Source: a virus. From it: DNA of 39,444 nucleotides. This document shows, in pieces, positions 14,905 through 23,164 of this stretch. The position numbers and the translations under genes are program-made. The stretch spans positions 1 to 39,444 of IMG/VR virus record IMGVR_UViG_3300026512_000034; one strand, written 5' to 3'. The notes beneath the pieces are model-generated. The model was not told the origin of the DNA and did no database searches. It was given only the letters and a program-made list of their open reading frames with translations. Each line of letters opens with the position of its first letter. Position 1 is the stretch's first letter.

Positions 14905-15269
14905 GAAAAATACCTCGTCATTGAGATTGAATATTCTTGATATCTATATTTCCCGTCTTTCAAAAAACCGCTTTTGGTGCGGCTCAACTCGTCGATGGTG
15001 ACCTCATAGCTTTCTCCAGTGCCAAGCGTCAGGCGTACTGGCTTTTGCTCTTTTGCAAGGTCTTCAAACGCTTTTAATGCGTTGACGCTTTGCAGCAGCA
15101 ATTTCCCTGAAAACGTGATCGTCTCTTCCCATAGTCCGTTTCGTTGCGTATATTGATGATTGGCAATGCGCTTTTGCCTGCTCCAGTCAAAATTGAAGCG
15201 GTGTTGGATTGTCGCTATATCATTGCCATTCAAGTCAAAAAGAAACTCTTCTATCTTTGCCAGCATCAC
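14901..15269 (-). CDS. U: P2 gpU-like tail protein
   Basis: 122 residues matching the gpU family, including FDWSRQKRIANHQYTQRNG and EETITFSGKLLL near the middle, with a C-terminal strand-rich end. Required for tail assembly. Overlaps T and X by 4 bp each, in the P2 order T-U-X-D. Confidence 0.92.
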   Translation of the reverse strand: MMLAKIEEFLFDLNGNDIATIQHRFNFDWSRQKRIANHQYTQRNGLWEETITFSGKLLLQSVNALKAFEDLAKEQKPVRLTLGTGESYEVTIDELSRTKSGFLKDGKYRYQEYSISMTRYFS

Positions 15270-17830
15270 ACACCCTCATCTGAAAATGTTCTATTTCGTC
15301 TGCTCTCTTCTGCTGCACGAAGAGCGGAACGGACGGCGTTTTCGACTTGCGTTCTGATTGTCGCTTCCTCAATTTTCCCATCAGTAGCCTGTATGATGAT
15401 ATCTCCAAAGCTCACCGATATCTGTATGGGTTTATCTTTTTGAGATATAACAGGTGTCTGAACTTTTGGATGAACAATTGCTTCACCGACAGTTGGATTG
15501 ATTGATACAGGCGGGACATTGGGGGTGATAGTCGGAACGGAAACATCAGGCGTAATTGCCGGATTGACCACGTTGGGTTTAATAGTAGGCATTCCATTCC
15601 GCTGTACTGCCGGTGCTGATACGATCTGCATTTTCGGTATCTGTACAGGCTGCGCCATTGCCACCTGCGCCGCAACTGCCGTTCCGACGGCTATCTTTTT
15701 GACTGTTTGTGCGACCTCGATCTTTTTTTCATCATCACCGAAGCCGAAAAAAGAGGCGATGCTTGATCCGATGCCTTTGATCTTCTCCACCGCACCTGCA
15801 AGCCAGTCAAACTTTTCACCGAGCCAGTCGAACACCTTGCCCCACGCTTTCATCACCATGCCCATTGGCGACCACGAAAAAGCTTTTTTAATCCATCCCC
15901 ACACCTTGTCGACGCCGTTTTTAAACCAGTCGAATTTGTTATATGCCCACACTGCGGCGGCGGCCAAAGCCCCAAGCGCCGTGACGACAAGGCCGATCGG
16001 ATTGGCGCGCATAACGAGATTGACGCCCGTTAAGGCCACTTTGAAGATACCGGCAGCGGCGGCTGCACCCTTTTGCGCTACGGCTCCGCGCATTGTCCAG
16101 AGCGTGGCGAGCTTCGTTTTTGCGGCAAGAATGCCTTGCCATAATGTAAGCGCTTTTGTTTTTGTCGTTGCGGCGGCCGTCTGAATGTTTGCAAGCATCA
16201 TGGCGGAGCGAAACAGCGCGATCACCATTTTCACTTTGTGAAATCCGTTCGCAACAAACGTCATCGCATACCCAAGCCCCGCCGCGGCAATGCTGAAGGC
16301 GGCGAAAGCCGCCGCGCCCCCAAATACCACGCCTGTCAATGTGGGCGAGAAATTGGAAAATGCGGTCAGCTTGTCCGACAGCCACTTGATACCGAGCGTC
16401 ACCCCTTTGATAGCCGGTAAAAGCGCGGTTGTGGCCGAGATGGCAAGAGCTTCGAGCGACGAACCGAGCGCCTTGATCGATCCTGCGACGGTGTCGTTTT
16501 GTGTCTTTGCGATCTTTGCCGCCGTGCCCGATGCGTTTTTGAGTGTCTGTTCATATTCTTGAAGCTTTTTGAGCCCGACATTCATCAGCGCGATAGCCCC
16601 TCCAAGCGCCTCCTGGCCGAAGAGCTTCTGCATCACTTCGGCTTTTTCGGCGTCGGCCATATCGCGTGTCGCTTCGTTGATCTCACCGATGAGCGGCAGC
16701 ATTCCTTTGAACTTTCCGGACGCGTCTTTCGTCTCGATGCCAAGCTCTTTGAGCATTTTCGCAGCGGCGGAGGGAGGCGCGGAGAGGCGTGAATACATCG
16801 CCTTGATCGTCGTACCGGCCATCGACCCCTGAATACCCACGTCGCCTAGTTTCGCCGCGAGCGCGGATACCTCCTCGATCGATGCTCCGAGCGCGGACGC
16901 CACCGGCGCGACATACTTCATCGTCTCACCGAGCATTCGCGTATCCACATTCGCCGTCGTCATCGTTTTTGCCATCACATCCGCGACACGGGTCATTTCG
17001 GAAGCTTTCAACCCAAAGCCGGAAAGTATGTTGGACGCAATGTCTGAAGTTTCAGCCAGTTCCGTCTGCCCAGCCGCCGCGAGATTGAGAAGTCCCGGCA
17101 TCGCTTTGACCGTGTCGTTGGCGCCAAATCCTGCCATCGCAAGATATTGCATCCCCTTCGCCGCTTCGGATGCACTGAATACCGTAGCAGCCCCCAGTTT
17201 TCGCGCGGTATCGGAGAGCGCTTTGAACTGTTCGTCCGTCGCCCCGCTGAGCGCCTTCACGCGTGCCATCGCGCTTTCAAAATCCACGGCGAACTTGAGC
17301 GGGGCGGCGACCGTGATGCCGAGGGCTATTTTGTCGCTTATGGTGCTTTTGAGTTCGGCACGCTTTTGAAGATTCGTCTCGACGGCAAGTTTATGCCGGT
17401 TGATGCTTTCAATCGTTTTGCCGATTTTCGCGATGGATCTGTCGGTTTTTTCGGCTTCCATGCGCGCATGTCTGAGCCAGTCGGTCACTTTGATCTTATG
17501 GGCGTTCAGCCCGCTGATTTTTCTACCGGTTTCTGCGAGTTTACGCTTGAGCGCGTCTATTTCGTCCTGCGACTTCGCGGTGGCGAGTTTGATCTTGATC
17601 GCGTCGCGTTTTCTGTAAAGCGCGTCGATGGTTTTTTGCAATGTCGAGAGTCGGTCGGTCGCTTTCTTGACATCGATATTTTCATCGATCAGCTTCAGAC
17701 GTTTTTTCCCGAGCTTCGAAACAGTGGAGCCGATTTTGTCGATGCTTTTTATCGCACGCCCTGCCGCAAGCTCAACGCCCGCGGCGCTCATGCCGAGCAC
17801 GATAGAAAGCCCCAGCGTTTTTATCGACAT
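15266..17830 (-). CDS. T: Tail tape measure protein (P2 gpT-like)
   Basis: 854 residues; sets tail length and is ejected on infection. Residues ~25-160 are coiled coil. The TP901-type tape-measure domain follows (~180-380, MARVKALSGATDEQF; FSASEAAKGMQYLAMAGF). Hydrophobic segments occupy ~480-680. The C-terminus (~720-800) is a proline-rich tract with repeats such as TIKPNV, AITPDV and TITPNV, ending in a charged helix. The length predicts a moderately short contractile tail. The rightward moron's promoter overlaps its 5' end. Confidence 0.95.
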   Translation of the reverse strand: MSIKTLGLSIVLGMSAAGVELAAGRAIKSIDKIGSTVSKLGKKRLKLIDENIDVKKATDRLSTLQKTIDALYRKRDAIKIKLATAKSQDEIDALKRKLAETGRKISGLNAHKIKVTDWLRHARMEAEKTDRSIAKIGKTIESINRHKLAVETNLQKRAELKSTISDKIALGITVAAPLKFAVDFESAMARVKALSGATDEQFKALSDTARKLGAATVFSASEAAKGMQYLAMAGFGANDTVKAMPGLLNLAAAGQTELAETSDIASNILSGFGLKASEMTRVADVMAKTMTTANVDTRMLGETMKYVAPVASALGASIEEVSALAAKLGDVGIQGSMAGTTIKAMYSRLSAPPSAAAKMLKELGIETKDASGKFKGMLPLIGEINEATRDMADAEKAEVMQKLFGQEALGGAIALMNVGLKKLQEYEQTLKNASGTAAKIAKTQNDTVAGSIKALGSSLEALAISATTALLPAIKGVTLGIKWLSDKLTAFSNFSPTLTGVVFGGAAAFAAFSIAAAGLGYAMTFVANGFHKVKMVIALFRSAMMLANIQTAAATTKTKALTLWQGILAAKTKLATLWTMRGAVAQKGAAAAAGIFKVALTGVNLVMRANPIGLVVTALGALAAAAVWAYNKFDWFKNGVDKVWGWIKKAFSWSPMGMVMKAWGKVFDWLGEKFDWLAGAVEKIKGIGSSIASFFGFGDDEKKIEVAQTVKKIAVGTAVAAQVAMAQPVQIPKMQIVSAPAVQRNGMPTIKPNVVNPAITPDVSVPTITPNVPPVSINPTVGEAIVHPKVQTPVISQKDKPIQISVSFGDIIIQATDGKIEEATIRTQVENAVRSALRAAEESRRNRTFSDEGV

Positions 17831-17853
17831 TCACGATCCTTTTGTGTTATACT
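17824..17853 (+). promoter_or_regulatory. Moron promoter overlapping the start of T
   Basis: TCGACA (17824-17829), 18 bp, TATACT (17848-17853): a good sigma-70-like promoter pointing right, against the tail operon. The predicted start (~17860) precedes the ATG at 17884 by about 24 nt. Confidence 0.5.
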
Positions 17854-17883
17854 CATTTTATGAAACCATTGATCAGGCGCACC

Positions 17884-18078
17884 ATGTTTACGCTGAACGA
17901 TTCGAAACACGCGCTGTTTTGGCATTGGCTTTTGACGTTCGTCATTTTAGTTTCCGTTACCGGCATGCCCGTAGCTTCGGCAGCATTCGCGGTGCCGGGG
18001 CTGATTTTAACAGCCATGGTCACAAGCCTGCTCGATCTGGCACTGGGCCTATTCGGCCTCAGCTCCATCGATGCTTAA
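17884..18078 (+). CDS. Inverted membrane-protein moron between E' and T
   Basis: The only rightward gene in the structural region. It fills the ~218-bp space left between the end of E' and the start of T. ATG 17884 (64 residues) suits the promoter; ATG 17860 is the alternative. The product has two hydrophobic segments (~13-30 and ~32-55, HWLLTFVILVSVTGMPVASA and then LILTAMVTSLLDLALGLFGL). No family recognised. Its 3' end overlaps E' by 30 bp, tail to tail. Orientation, own promoter and topology fit a lysogenic-conversion gene; the function is unknown. Confidence 0.65.
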   Translation: MFTLNDSKHALFWHWLLTFVILVSVTGMPVASAAFAVPGLILTAMVTSLLDLALGLFGLSSIDA

Positions 18079-18407
18079 CCTCTCCGCCTCTTCCGCGAAA
18101 GCGGCGAATGTAACCGTCTGCATCTGCATCATATCGCCATAGGAAAAGTGCAGCCAATGGCCTATGCCGGCCATCATTCCGATGCACTCATCCCACTCTA
18201 TGACAAAAAACCCTGCAGCTCCTTGTCGAGCTTGTTGAAATCCGCCATTGTGAGACTTTCGATTTCGTCGGGTGTCATTTCGGTCAAATTTGAAAGCAGT
18301 GCGATTTCACGTTCAAGATCGTCGGTGATCTTCGATACGACTTTCATATCCCGTACCAACGGCTCACGCATCTCGACCGTTTTTCTGTTGCTCAGTTCGA
18401 TTTTCAT
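18049..18407 (-). CDS. E': Tail assembly chaperone E+E' made by -1 frameshift
   Basis: The zero-frame E ORF ends at 18198. At the heptamer T TTT TTG (18210-18204) the -1 frame is open for 51 more codons, to TAG at 18049-18051, giving a ~119-residue E+E' protein. The extension begins VIEWDECIGMMAGIGHWLHF. P2 uses the same heptamer for the same purpose, and no separate ribosome site or start serves E'. E and E+E' bind the tape measure during tail assembly. Confidence 0.85.
18198..18407 (-). CDS. E: Tail assembly chaperone E (P2 gpE-like)
   Basis: 69 residues, unshifted product. The sequence (LSNRKTVEMREPLVRDMKVV; LLSNLTEMTPDEIESLTMAD) matches the P2 gpE / phage tail E family, located as usual between tube and tape-measure genes. 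Its ATG overlaps the stop of the 54-residue upstream ORF (ATGA). The slippery site lies three codons before its stop. Confidence 0.92.
   Translation of the reverse strand: MKIELSNRKTVEMREPLVRDMKVVSKITDDLEREIALLSNLTEMTPDEIESLTMADFNKLDKELQGFLS
18204..18210 (-). promoter_or_regulatory. Slippery heptamer T TTT TTG
   Basis: The codons GGT TTT TTG TCA TAG on the - strand give the X XXY YYZ arrangement, identical to the P2 E/E' site. The following ~60 nt contain GC-rich segments (GGCCGGC...) that could stall ribosomes. Confidence 0.8.
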
Positions 18408-18568
18408 TTGGTCACCTCTTCAACCACTTTGTATTTCCCGGCAGCTTCTTTTTCGAGAAGCTCCACCTCTTTTTTACTTACCTCTTTTGTCTCTCCGCGA
18501 CGCAGGATAAGCAGGTCTTTGCCTGCTTTGTCCTTGATGCCGATATAGTATGTCGCCAGCACTTTCAT
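18404..18568 (-). CDS. 54-residue tail-operon protein
   Basis: ATG 18568 overlaps the stop of FII (TAATG) and the stop overlaps the start of E (ATGA), so translation is coupled on both sides. The product (MKVLATYYIGIKDKAGKDLL then an E/K-rich stretch) is a small beta-alpha protein with no recognised family. Its position between tube and chaperone suggests a tail-assembly accessory. Confidence 0.7.
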   Translation of the reverse strand: MKVLATYYIGIKDKAGKDLLILRRGETKEVSKKEVELLEKEAAGKYKVVEEVTK

Positions 18569-19053
18569 TACATCACCGCCGATCGGATCGATTCGTAGAT
18601 ATCTTTGCCGCCGATTTTGGCGATGTAGTTCGGCAGATCGATACTGTAGACCTCTTCATCGCCCAGTTCGAGATGGTAGACGTTGACATACATCTTCACT
18701 TTCGCTTTCATGCCGTCGCCCGCTTTGAGCGTATCCACTTCCACATCGATGGAACCGCCGATAGTCGCCGAGATTTTTTTGGACACGGTATTTTCAAGGT
18801 ACTCACCCTTGAGATTGAGCGTGGCATCCTGCAACTTGTTCGCCTCGTTCATGATCGCGCTGTTCACCACATTCAGATCGCACTCAAACTCCATCGGTTC
18901 CAGCAGTCCCGAATCGACGTGGATGCCGTTAACCTGCTCTTTTTTCGTTTTCACGGCCGGCAGTTTGTAGCTCTCAACCGTTCCTAGATATCCGATACCG
19001 GATACGAATACATTCAGCTCTTTGACTCTCCCTGGTATCTGTCGTGTTGCCAT
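18568..19053 (-). CDS. FII: Major tail tube protein (P2 gpFII-like)
   Basis: 161 residues, typical length. GRVKELNVFVSGIGYLGTVE at the start, and a middle that reads LPAVKTKKEQVNGIHVDSGL. It polymerises as the inner tube inside the sheath. It follows the sheath gene by 10 bp. Confidence 0.93.
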   Translation of the reverse strand: MATRQIPGRVKELNVFVSGIGYLGTVESYKLPAVKTKKEQVNGIHVDSGLLEPMEFECDLNVVNSAIMNEANKLQDATLNLKGEYLENTVSKKISATIGGSIDVEVDTLKAGDGMKAKVKMYVNVYHLELGDEEVYSIDLPNYIAKIGGKDIYESIRSAVM

Positions 19054-19063
19054 ATTTCACTCC

Positions 19064-20197
19064 TTATGCAAGTCTTTTGTAAACGACGCTACTGTAAGCG
19101 TCAACGCGGTCGAATGTCACCTTGATGAGCGCCGGACTCGGTGTCTCCTGTGCTTCAATCGTGAAGTAGAACTCACCGTTGGTGATCGCTGTCGGTGTGG
19201 TGCGCTCTTTGTCGAGGTAGACGTTGAAGCCCAGCATGACATCAGAGCCGACGAGGTTCGCCATGAACGCCCGCAGACTATCCGACGCCGCGTCCAATGC
19301 GTTCAGATCTTTGTCGACCGCCCAGAAGATGCCGCCGATGACGGCAAATGATGCCAGGTCGAAGATTCTCACGCGGCGAGCGTCCTGCCAGATCGGGTCG
19401 ATATCGCACGTCTCATAATTCCAGGTGCGAATACCTGAATAGTTGATGAACGATGTGATCTGCTTTTCGTTAAGCGGATCGGTTTCATCCTGGAACCCTG
19501 CCAGAAACTCGCGAATGGTTTTCACGCCGCCGACCGGGATAACGCGGTTTGAGATCGAGTAGCTGTATCCGATGTCTTTGCTTCCATCAATGGATGCGCG
19601 AAGATAAGCAAGGACAATGGATGCGCTATATTCATCTGTTGCGTTGATAGCAGTATTCCAATCAGTCAGATTGGTAAATACAGGCGTGACACGGCGTGAT
19701 CCGAGCGCATCGCGTTTAGTGATAGCATCGGCATTGTCTGTCGCATCAAGGTCTACGAACGCGCGTGCTTTAAGCTTGCTAGAAGTTGCGACAATGGCGT
19801 TTTGCACATCGATATCGGTTGACCAGTCGCCAACACCAATGATATCCGGGCGGATGCCGAATATCGACGGGGCGGTGGCAAGCGCGTTGATTGCGCCGAT
19901 CACATTGCTTTTCTCGATAGCAGCATCCGCATCAATGTGTGCGATGGACAAGACCAGTGGCACAATGAGACCGTATTTGTCTTCACCAAATTGCAGATAT
20001 TTCAGAATATTTCCGCCTGTTGCAGCCGAAATTTCAGGATCGGCCAGCGCATCTTTAATGCTATCAAAATACTTCATGCCAGCAGGCACTCCGGCATCAG
20101 CGGTCAAGACCAACGCCATTGGGATCGTGCTCGATACGCTGATCGGGCGCGCCCCCGTCGATACGACGTCGACGACGACGCCTCGGTTGATACTCAT
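19064..20197 (-). CDS. FI: Contractile tail sheath protein (P2 gpFI-like)
   Basis: 377 residues. The N-terminus (RGVVVDVVSTGARPISVSST) and the late motif SGIRTWNYETCDIDPIWQDA are typical of sheath proteins. The C-terminal domain carries the strands that link neighbouring subunits (YFTIEAQETPSPALIKVTF). Presence of sheath and tube proves a myovirus-type contractile tail. Confidence 0.95.
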   Translation of the reverse strand: MSINRGVVVDVVSTGARPISVSSTIPMALVLTADAGVPAGMKYFDSIKDALADPEISAATGGNILKYLQFGEDKYGLIVPLVLSIAHIDADAAIEKSNVIGAINALATAPSIFGIRPDIIGVGDWSTDIDVQNAIVATSSKLKARAFVDLDATDNADAITKRDALGSRRVTPVFTNLTDWNTAINATDEYSASIVLAYLRASIDGSKDIGYSYSISNRVIPVGGVKTIREFLAGFQDETDPLNEKQITSFINYSGIRTWNYETCDIDPIWQDARRVRIFDLASFAVIGGIFWAVDKDLNALDAASDSLRAFMANLVGSDVMLGFNVYLDKERTTPTAITNGEFYFTIEAQETPSPALIKVTFDRVDAYSSVVYKRLA

Positions 20198-20198
20198 G

Positions 20199-20447
20199 CT
20201 ACTCTCCTTTCGATTTTTTGCAGTGGCTGCGCTCGATGCGTCTTAACATGCCGCAGAGCGCCACCTCGATACGGTTCGCCCTCCCCGCCTCGATGCGCCG
20301 GGCGATGTGGGAGGAGACCGTCTCGTCCTGGGAACCGTTCCATACCAGCACGTTGACCATCTGGTCGAGCACCAGCAAAAAGCGCATCGCGCGGGAGCGC
20401 TTCGCCATGTCGCGCTCGAATTTCGCGATCAGCGCGTCTTTCTCCAT
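20199..20447 (-). CDS. Small conserved phage protein (SxDETxSS family)
   Basis: The start at 20447 overlaps the upstream stop (TGATG). The 82-residue product contains DQMVNVLVWNGSQDETVSSH and a late HCKKS. I recall a recurring family of ~80-90-residue prophage proteins with N-x-L...GSxDETxSS...HC and no established function, sometimes mis-annotated as helicase fragments. Here it lies between fibre-related genes and the sheath. Confidence 0.65.
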   Translation of the reverse strand: MEKDALIAKFERDMAKRSRAMRFLLVLDQMVNVLVWNGSQDETVSSHIARRIEAGRANRIEVALCGMLRRIERSHCKKSKGE

Positions 20448-20899
20448 CAGAGCGCCTCGGCGAAGGCCGCGAGATCCTCGAAGGCGCTCAGCCCCTCCAG
20501 TTCCGCGGCCCGATCGGCGTACCACGCCAGGTGCTCGGCCAGCGCGTCGAACGCCCCGTCGAGCAGTGCGCTGTCGCTGTAGCCGGCCTCCGCCAGGGCC
20601 AGCATCTTTTCGTAGGCACTCCGCTCCGTCTCGGTCAACACGGAGGCATCGGGCGAAAGCGAGTCGACCAGCTTGGCCAGCAGGACCACCGCCTTGGACG
20701 TGCTCGTATCCTTCTTGTTGGCGTCTCCGATCGCTCGGACGATCCGTTGCGACACGACCCATCCGAGCGTCTCGAAGAGGGTGTTTTTAAGTGCCGCCGG
20801 GTCGGTGGGAATGTTCCAGATTTTTTTGCCGCGCTTGTCGATGTAATAGGGTTCGATATTCGTGTAGATGTTGTCCCCGATTTTAATAACGCTGATCAT
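20447..20899 (-). CDS. Hypothetical protein after the tail fibre (possible fibre accessory)
   Basis: 150 residues. The N-terminus is beta-rich (VIKIGDNIYTNIEPYYIDKR); the rest is alanine-rich helix (LAALAEAGYSDSALL-like). No family recognised. Tail-fibre chaperones commonly follow fibre genes, so an accessory role is plausible by place only. Base composition is more GC-rich than its neighbours. Confidence 0.55.
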   Translation of the reverse strand: MISVIKIGDNIYTNIEPYYIDKRGKKIWNIPTDPAALKNTLFETLGWVVSQRIVRAIGDANKKDTSTSKAVVLLAKLVDSLSPDASVLTETERSAYEKMLALAEAGYSDSALLDGAFDALAEHLAWYADRAAELEGLSAFEDLAAFAEAL

Positions 20900-20907
20900 G
20901 ATCTCTC

Positions 20908-21873
20908 CTAAAATACAAGATTGGATGTAATGTTTCGAGGCTTTCCGTCTGCGTCGAAAACGATTCCATCAAAAAAATCGTAAGAAACGTTTCCGTCAGG
21001 GTCAGTCATTTCAGAGCTCGTAGTCACAAACGAACACGTCTGCTTATGAATATAAAAAAGTTTTGTCCCTGCCGTTTCGATACTATGGTGCGCTTCGTAT
21101 TGACTGATGGAAATTAATCCGCTGTGATCCCAGTATTTCCCACCAGCCACATAAAATTGTTTACCTTGATCGTTTTTGGCGGGGATTACAGCATCAACCC
21201 TGTTGAGCACTAATCCGTTTACCGATGTAACGACCGATCCACCCATATCAAACAGCATCATGTTCCCGGGTCCAGCGTATGGGACAAGACCATCGGCTGG
21301 CGCGGGAAGGATGGGGTCAATCTCATACAGACCGATAACGGCATTCCGCAACATAAATCTACGAATTGCTGCATAATCGTTGCCCGAAAATGAGTATACA
21401 TACTGTTCCGGGATGATTTTTGCGTGCGATCCATCTCCGGCCTTGTTGACGGCGTAGAATGTAATATTTTTGTGTATGATACCTATGTCAAGTGTTAATA
21501 TGTGATCTGCCGAGTTTGATAGATATATGCTACCTCTCCCCCCTGTCGGTACGCTATCGCACGCCTTCTTGATCGTCGCAAACGGCGCACCGCTGCTTCC
21601 GTCGTTCAAGTCGTCGCCGTTTTCGGCATCGACGTAGAAGGTCCGGCTCATCTGCCCGATCGCCGCGCCCACGTCGTCCCACATCTGTTGCCTGATCTTC
21701 GCGCGGTTGGGGATGGTGACGGCGGTGAGATTCCCGAGCTCGTCGTATTGCGGCAGGCTCACGTCGCCGGGGGTCGGCGAGTAGAAGATTTCGTAGGCCT
21801 TGCGGTTCTGCTCCGCGATGTTGGCCAGCAGGCGGTCCTGTTTTTGCTGAATTTCAGCGAGATTGATGCTCAT
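20908..21873 (-). CDS. Tail fibre/tailspike with beta-helix domain
   Basis: 321 residues. An N-terminal helical attachment segment (~1-45) is followed by ~70 residues of linker and then RTFYVDAENGDDLNDGSSGAP (split here only for quoting), the entry motif of right-handed parallel beta-helix proteins. Alternating short strands follow to the end. Probably the host-recognition spike or distal fibre. No catalytic residues are evident. It is shorter than most fibres and may need trimerisation with the upstream fibre. Confidence 0.75.
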   Translation of the reverse strand: MSINLAEIQQKQDRLLANIAEQNRKAYEIFYSPTPGDVSLPQYDELGNLTAVTIPNRAKIRQQMWDDVGAAIGQMSRTFYVDAENGDDLNDGSSGAPFATIKKACDSVPTGGRGSIYLSNSADHILTLDIGIIHKNITFYAVNKAGDGSHAKIIPEQYVYSFSGNDYAAIRRFMLRNAVIGLYEIDPILPAPADGLVPYAGPGNMMLFDMGGSVVTSVNGLVLNRVDAVIPAKNDQGKQFYVAGGKYWDHSGLISISQYEAHHSIETAGTKLFYIHKQTCSFVTTSSEMTDPDGNVSYDFFDGIVFDADGKPRNITSNLVF

Positions 21874-21874
21874 G

Positions 21875-22558
21875 TCATGCTCCTTTTGTTGATTTGACTA
21901 GTGATATTTCCAAGCTGTTTTGCAGTATTTGGCGGCCAAGTTCAGCGCTCATATCAAGCTGTGATAGTTGCAGCTCTTCGATATCCTCTTCGTTTTCTGC
22001 TATTCTATTTTCATGATCTATGAGCCTGTCATTTGTCATTCCCTTGAATTTGTAATAATCAGCTTTTGCGAGTTGCAAAAGGCCAATTTCTTCTTGAAGG
22101 TCCAAATGCCTTAGCCCTGCCTGTGCGCCGACTTCAAGAATCATCAGGTCTTGCTCGGTTTCGTAGAACGGCAGGTATTGAAAGTCGATCAACTGCTCGG
22201 CGTTTTGATAGACAAGCTGAATTTTGAACGTTTGTCGCATGCCAGGCGGGAACGGGAACGGCGGCTTTGCCAGCATGAAGAGCGTGCCGTCTTCAAGGAA
22301 TAGCCCTGCTGTGCGTGCGTAATCTGTTGCCTCTTCCGGCGCTACATCGCAAAGAAATTCCACCGTGTTGTCGTCGATTTTGTTGTACAATGAAATATCT
22401 TTTTGCAGCCACCCGCTAATATCCGTCAATGCTGGGTCAAGGTTGTAGTCAGTTGTGCTGAACTTGAAATATTTCGGCTGAACAAGCTTCCCGGTGACCG
22501 AAGCGTCAGCCATTGCAAAAATGCCCTTTTCGGTGATGATACTTTTTCCTACTGCCAT
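21875..22558 (-). CDS. Tail fibre N-terminal/collar protein (P2 gpH-like position)
   Basis: 227 residues. The N-terminal ~150 residues resemble the tail-fibre attachment domain of P2-like phages (ADASVTGKLVQPKYFKFSTT; LVYQNAEQLIDFQYLPFYET). The C-terminal ~70 residues are coiled coil. P2 gpH is far longer, so this looks like a short baseplate adaptor with the beta-helix protein as the distal part. Confidence 0.75.
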   Translation of the reverse strand: MAVGKSIITEKGIFAMADASVTGKLVQPKYFKFSTTDYNLDPALTDISGWLQKDISLYNKIDDNTVEFLCDVAPEEATDYARTAGLFLEDGTLFMLAKPPFPFPPGMRQTFKIQLVYQNAEQLIDFQYLPFYETEQDLMILEVGAQAGLRHLDLQEEIGLLQLAKADYYKFKGMTNDRLIDHENRIAENEEDIEELQLSQLDMSAELGRQILQNSLEISLVKSTKGA

Positions 22559-23164
22559 CTATACTCCTTCCATAATAGCTACTGCCGAAACTTCGCCCAT
22601 CGCGCCGATTTGCGCCACGGCGTAGCAGGTCATTGTTTCTTCGAATCCATCCACCATCTCGGCATATACGGCACTTTCACACATAATGCCGACATGCGTA
22701 AATATTTCCGTACCGACACGGTAAGACAGAAGCATTTCGGTGATATGACTGCGGGTGTTTTTGCTTGATTCTGCGATAGTTTTAACCCGCTCTGCCATCT
22801 CCGCAGTAATCTCTACATCTTTCATTGTCGATAGATCGATCTTGAACGTGTACGGCTCACCGCCATACTCGAACCACTCAACGATATCTACGTCAACAAT
22901 CGCGTCGAGCGCGCCCTCTACCGCTTTTTTTGTGCCGCGGCACCAAGCTGATTTGACTGTTCCGGCGATAAGTCCTCTTTGAATCTCTTCACTAAATCCA
23001 TCAATGGAAACGCCCGCCTCTAATGCAAGATGAGGCAATACAGACGGGTGACATGTCATCGGGTCGACGCTTACCAATGCAGGGTCAATCACCTGCAAGT
23101 CCTCGCGGTGCATCTGCTCATAGCATTTCCATGCTTCGGTCATGTATGCTGGTAGCAACGTCAT
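22559..23164 (-). CDS. I: Baseplate protein I (P2 gpI-like)
   Basis: 201 residues, normal gpI length. The family motif is near HLALEAGVSIDGFSEEIQRG, then KSAWCRGTKKAVEGALDAIV and DVDIVEWFEYGGEPYTFKID. It connects the baseplate wedge to fibres. It overlaps J by 4 bp and ends at the fibre start. Confidence 0.92.
   Translation of the reverse strand: MTLLPAYMTEAWKCYEQMHREDLQVIDPALVSVDPMTCHPSVLPHLALEAGVSIDGFSEEIQRGLIAGTVKSAWCRGTKKAVEGALDAIVDVDIVEWFEYGGEPYTFKIDLSTMKDVEITAEMAERVKTIAESSKNTRSHITEMLLSYRVGTEIFTHVGIMCESAVYAEMVDGFEETMTCYAVAQIGAMGEVSAVAIMEGV

Noticed and set aside
20908-21873. Diversity-generating retroelement at the fibre gene
   Set aside because: No reverse transcriptase and no template/variable repeat pair seen.
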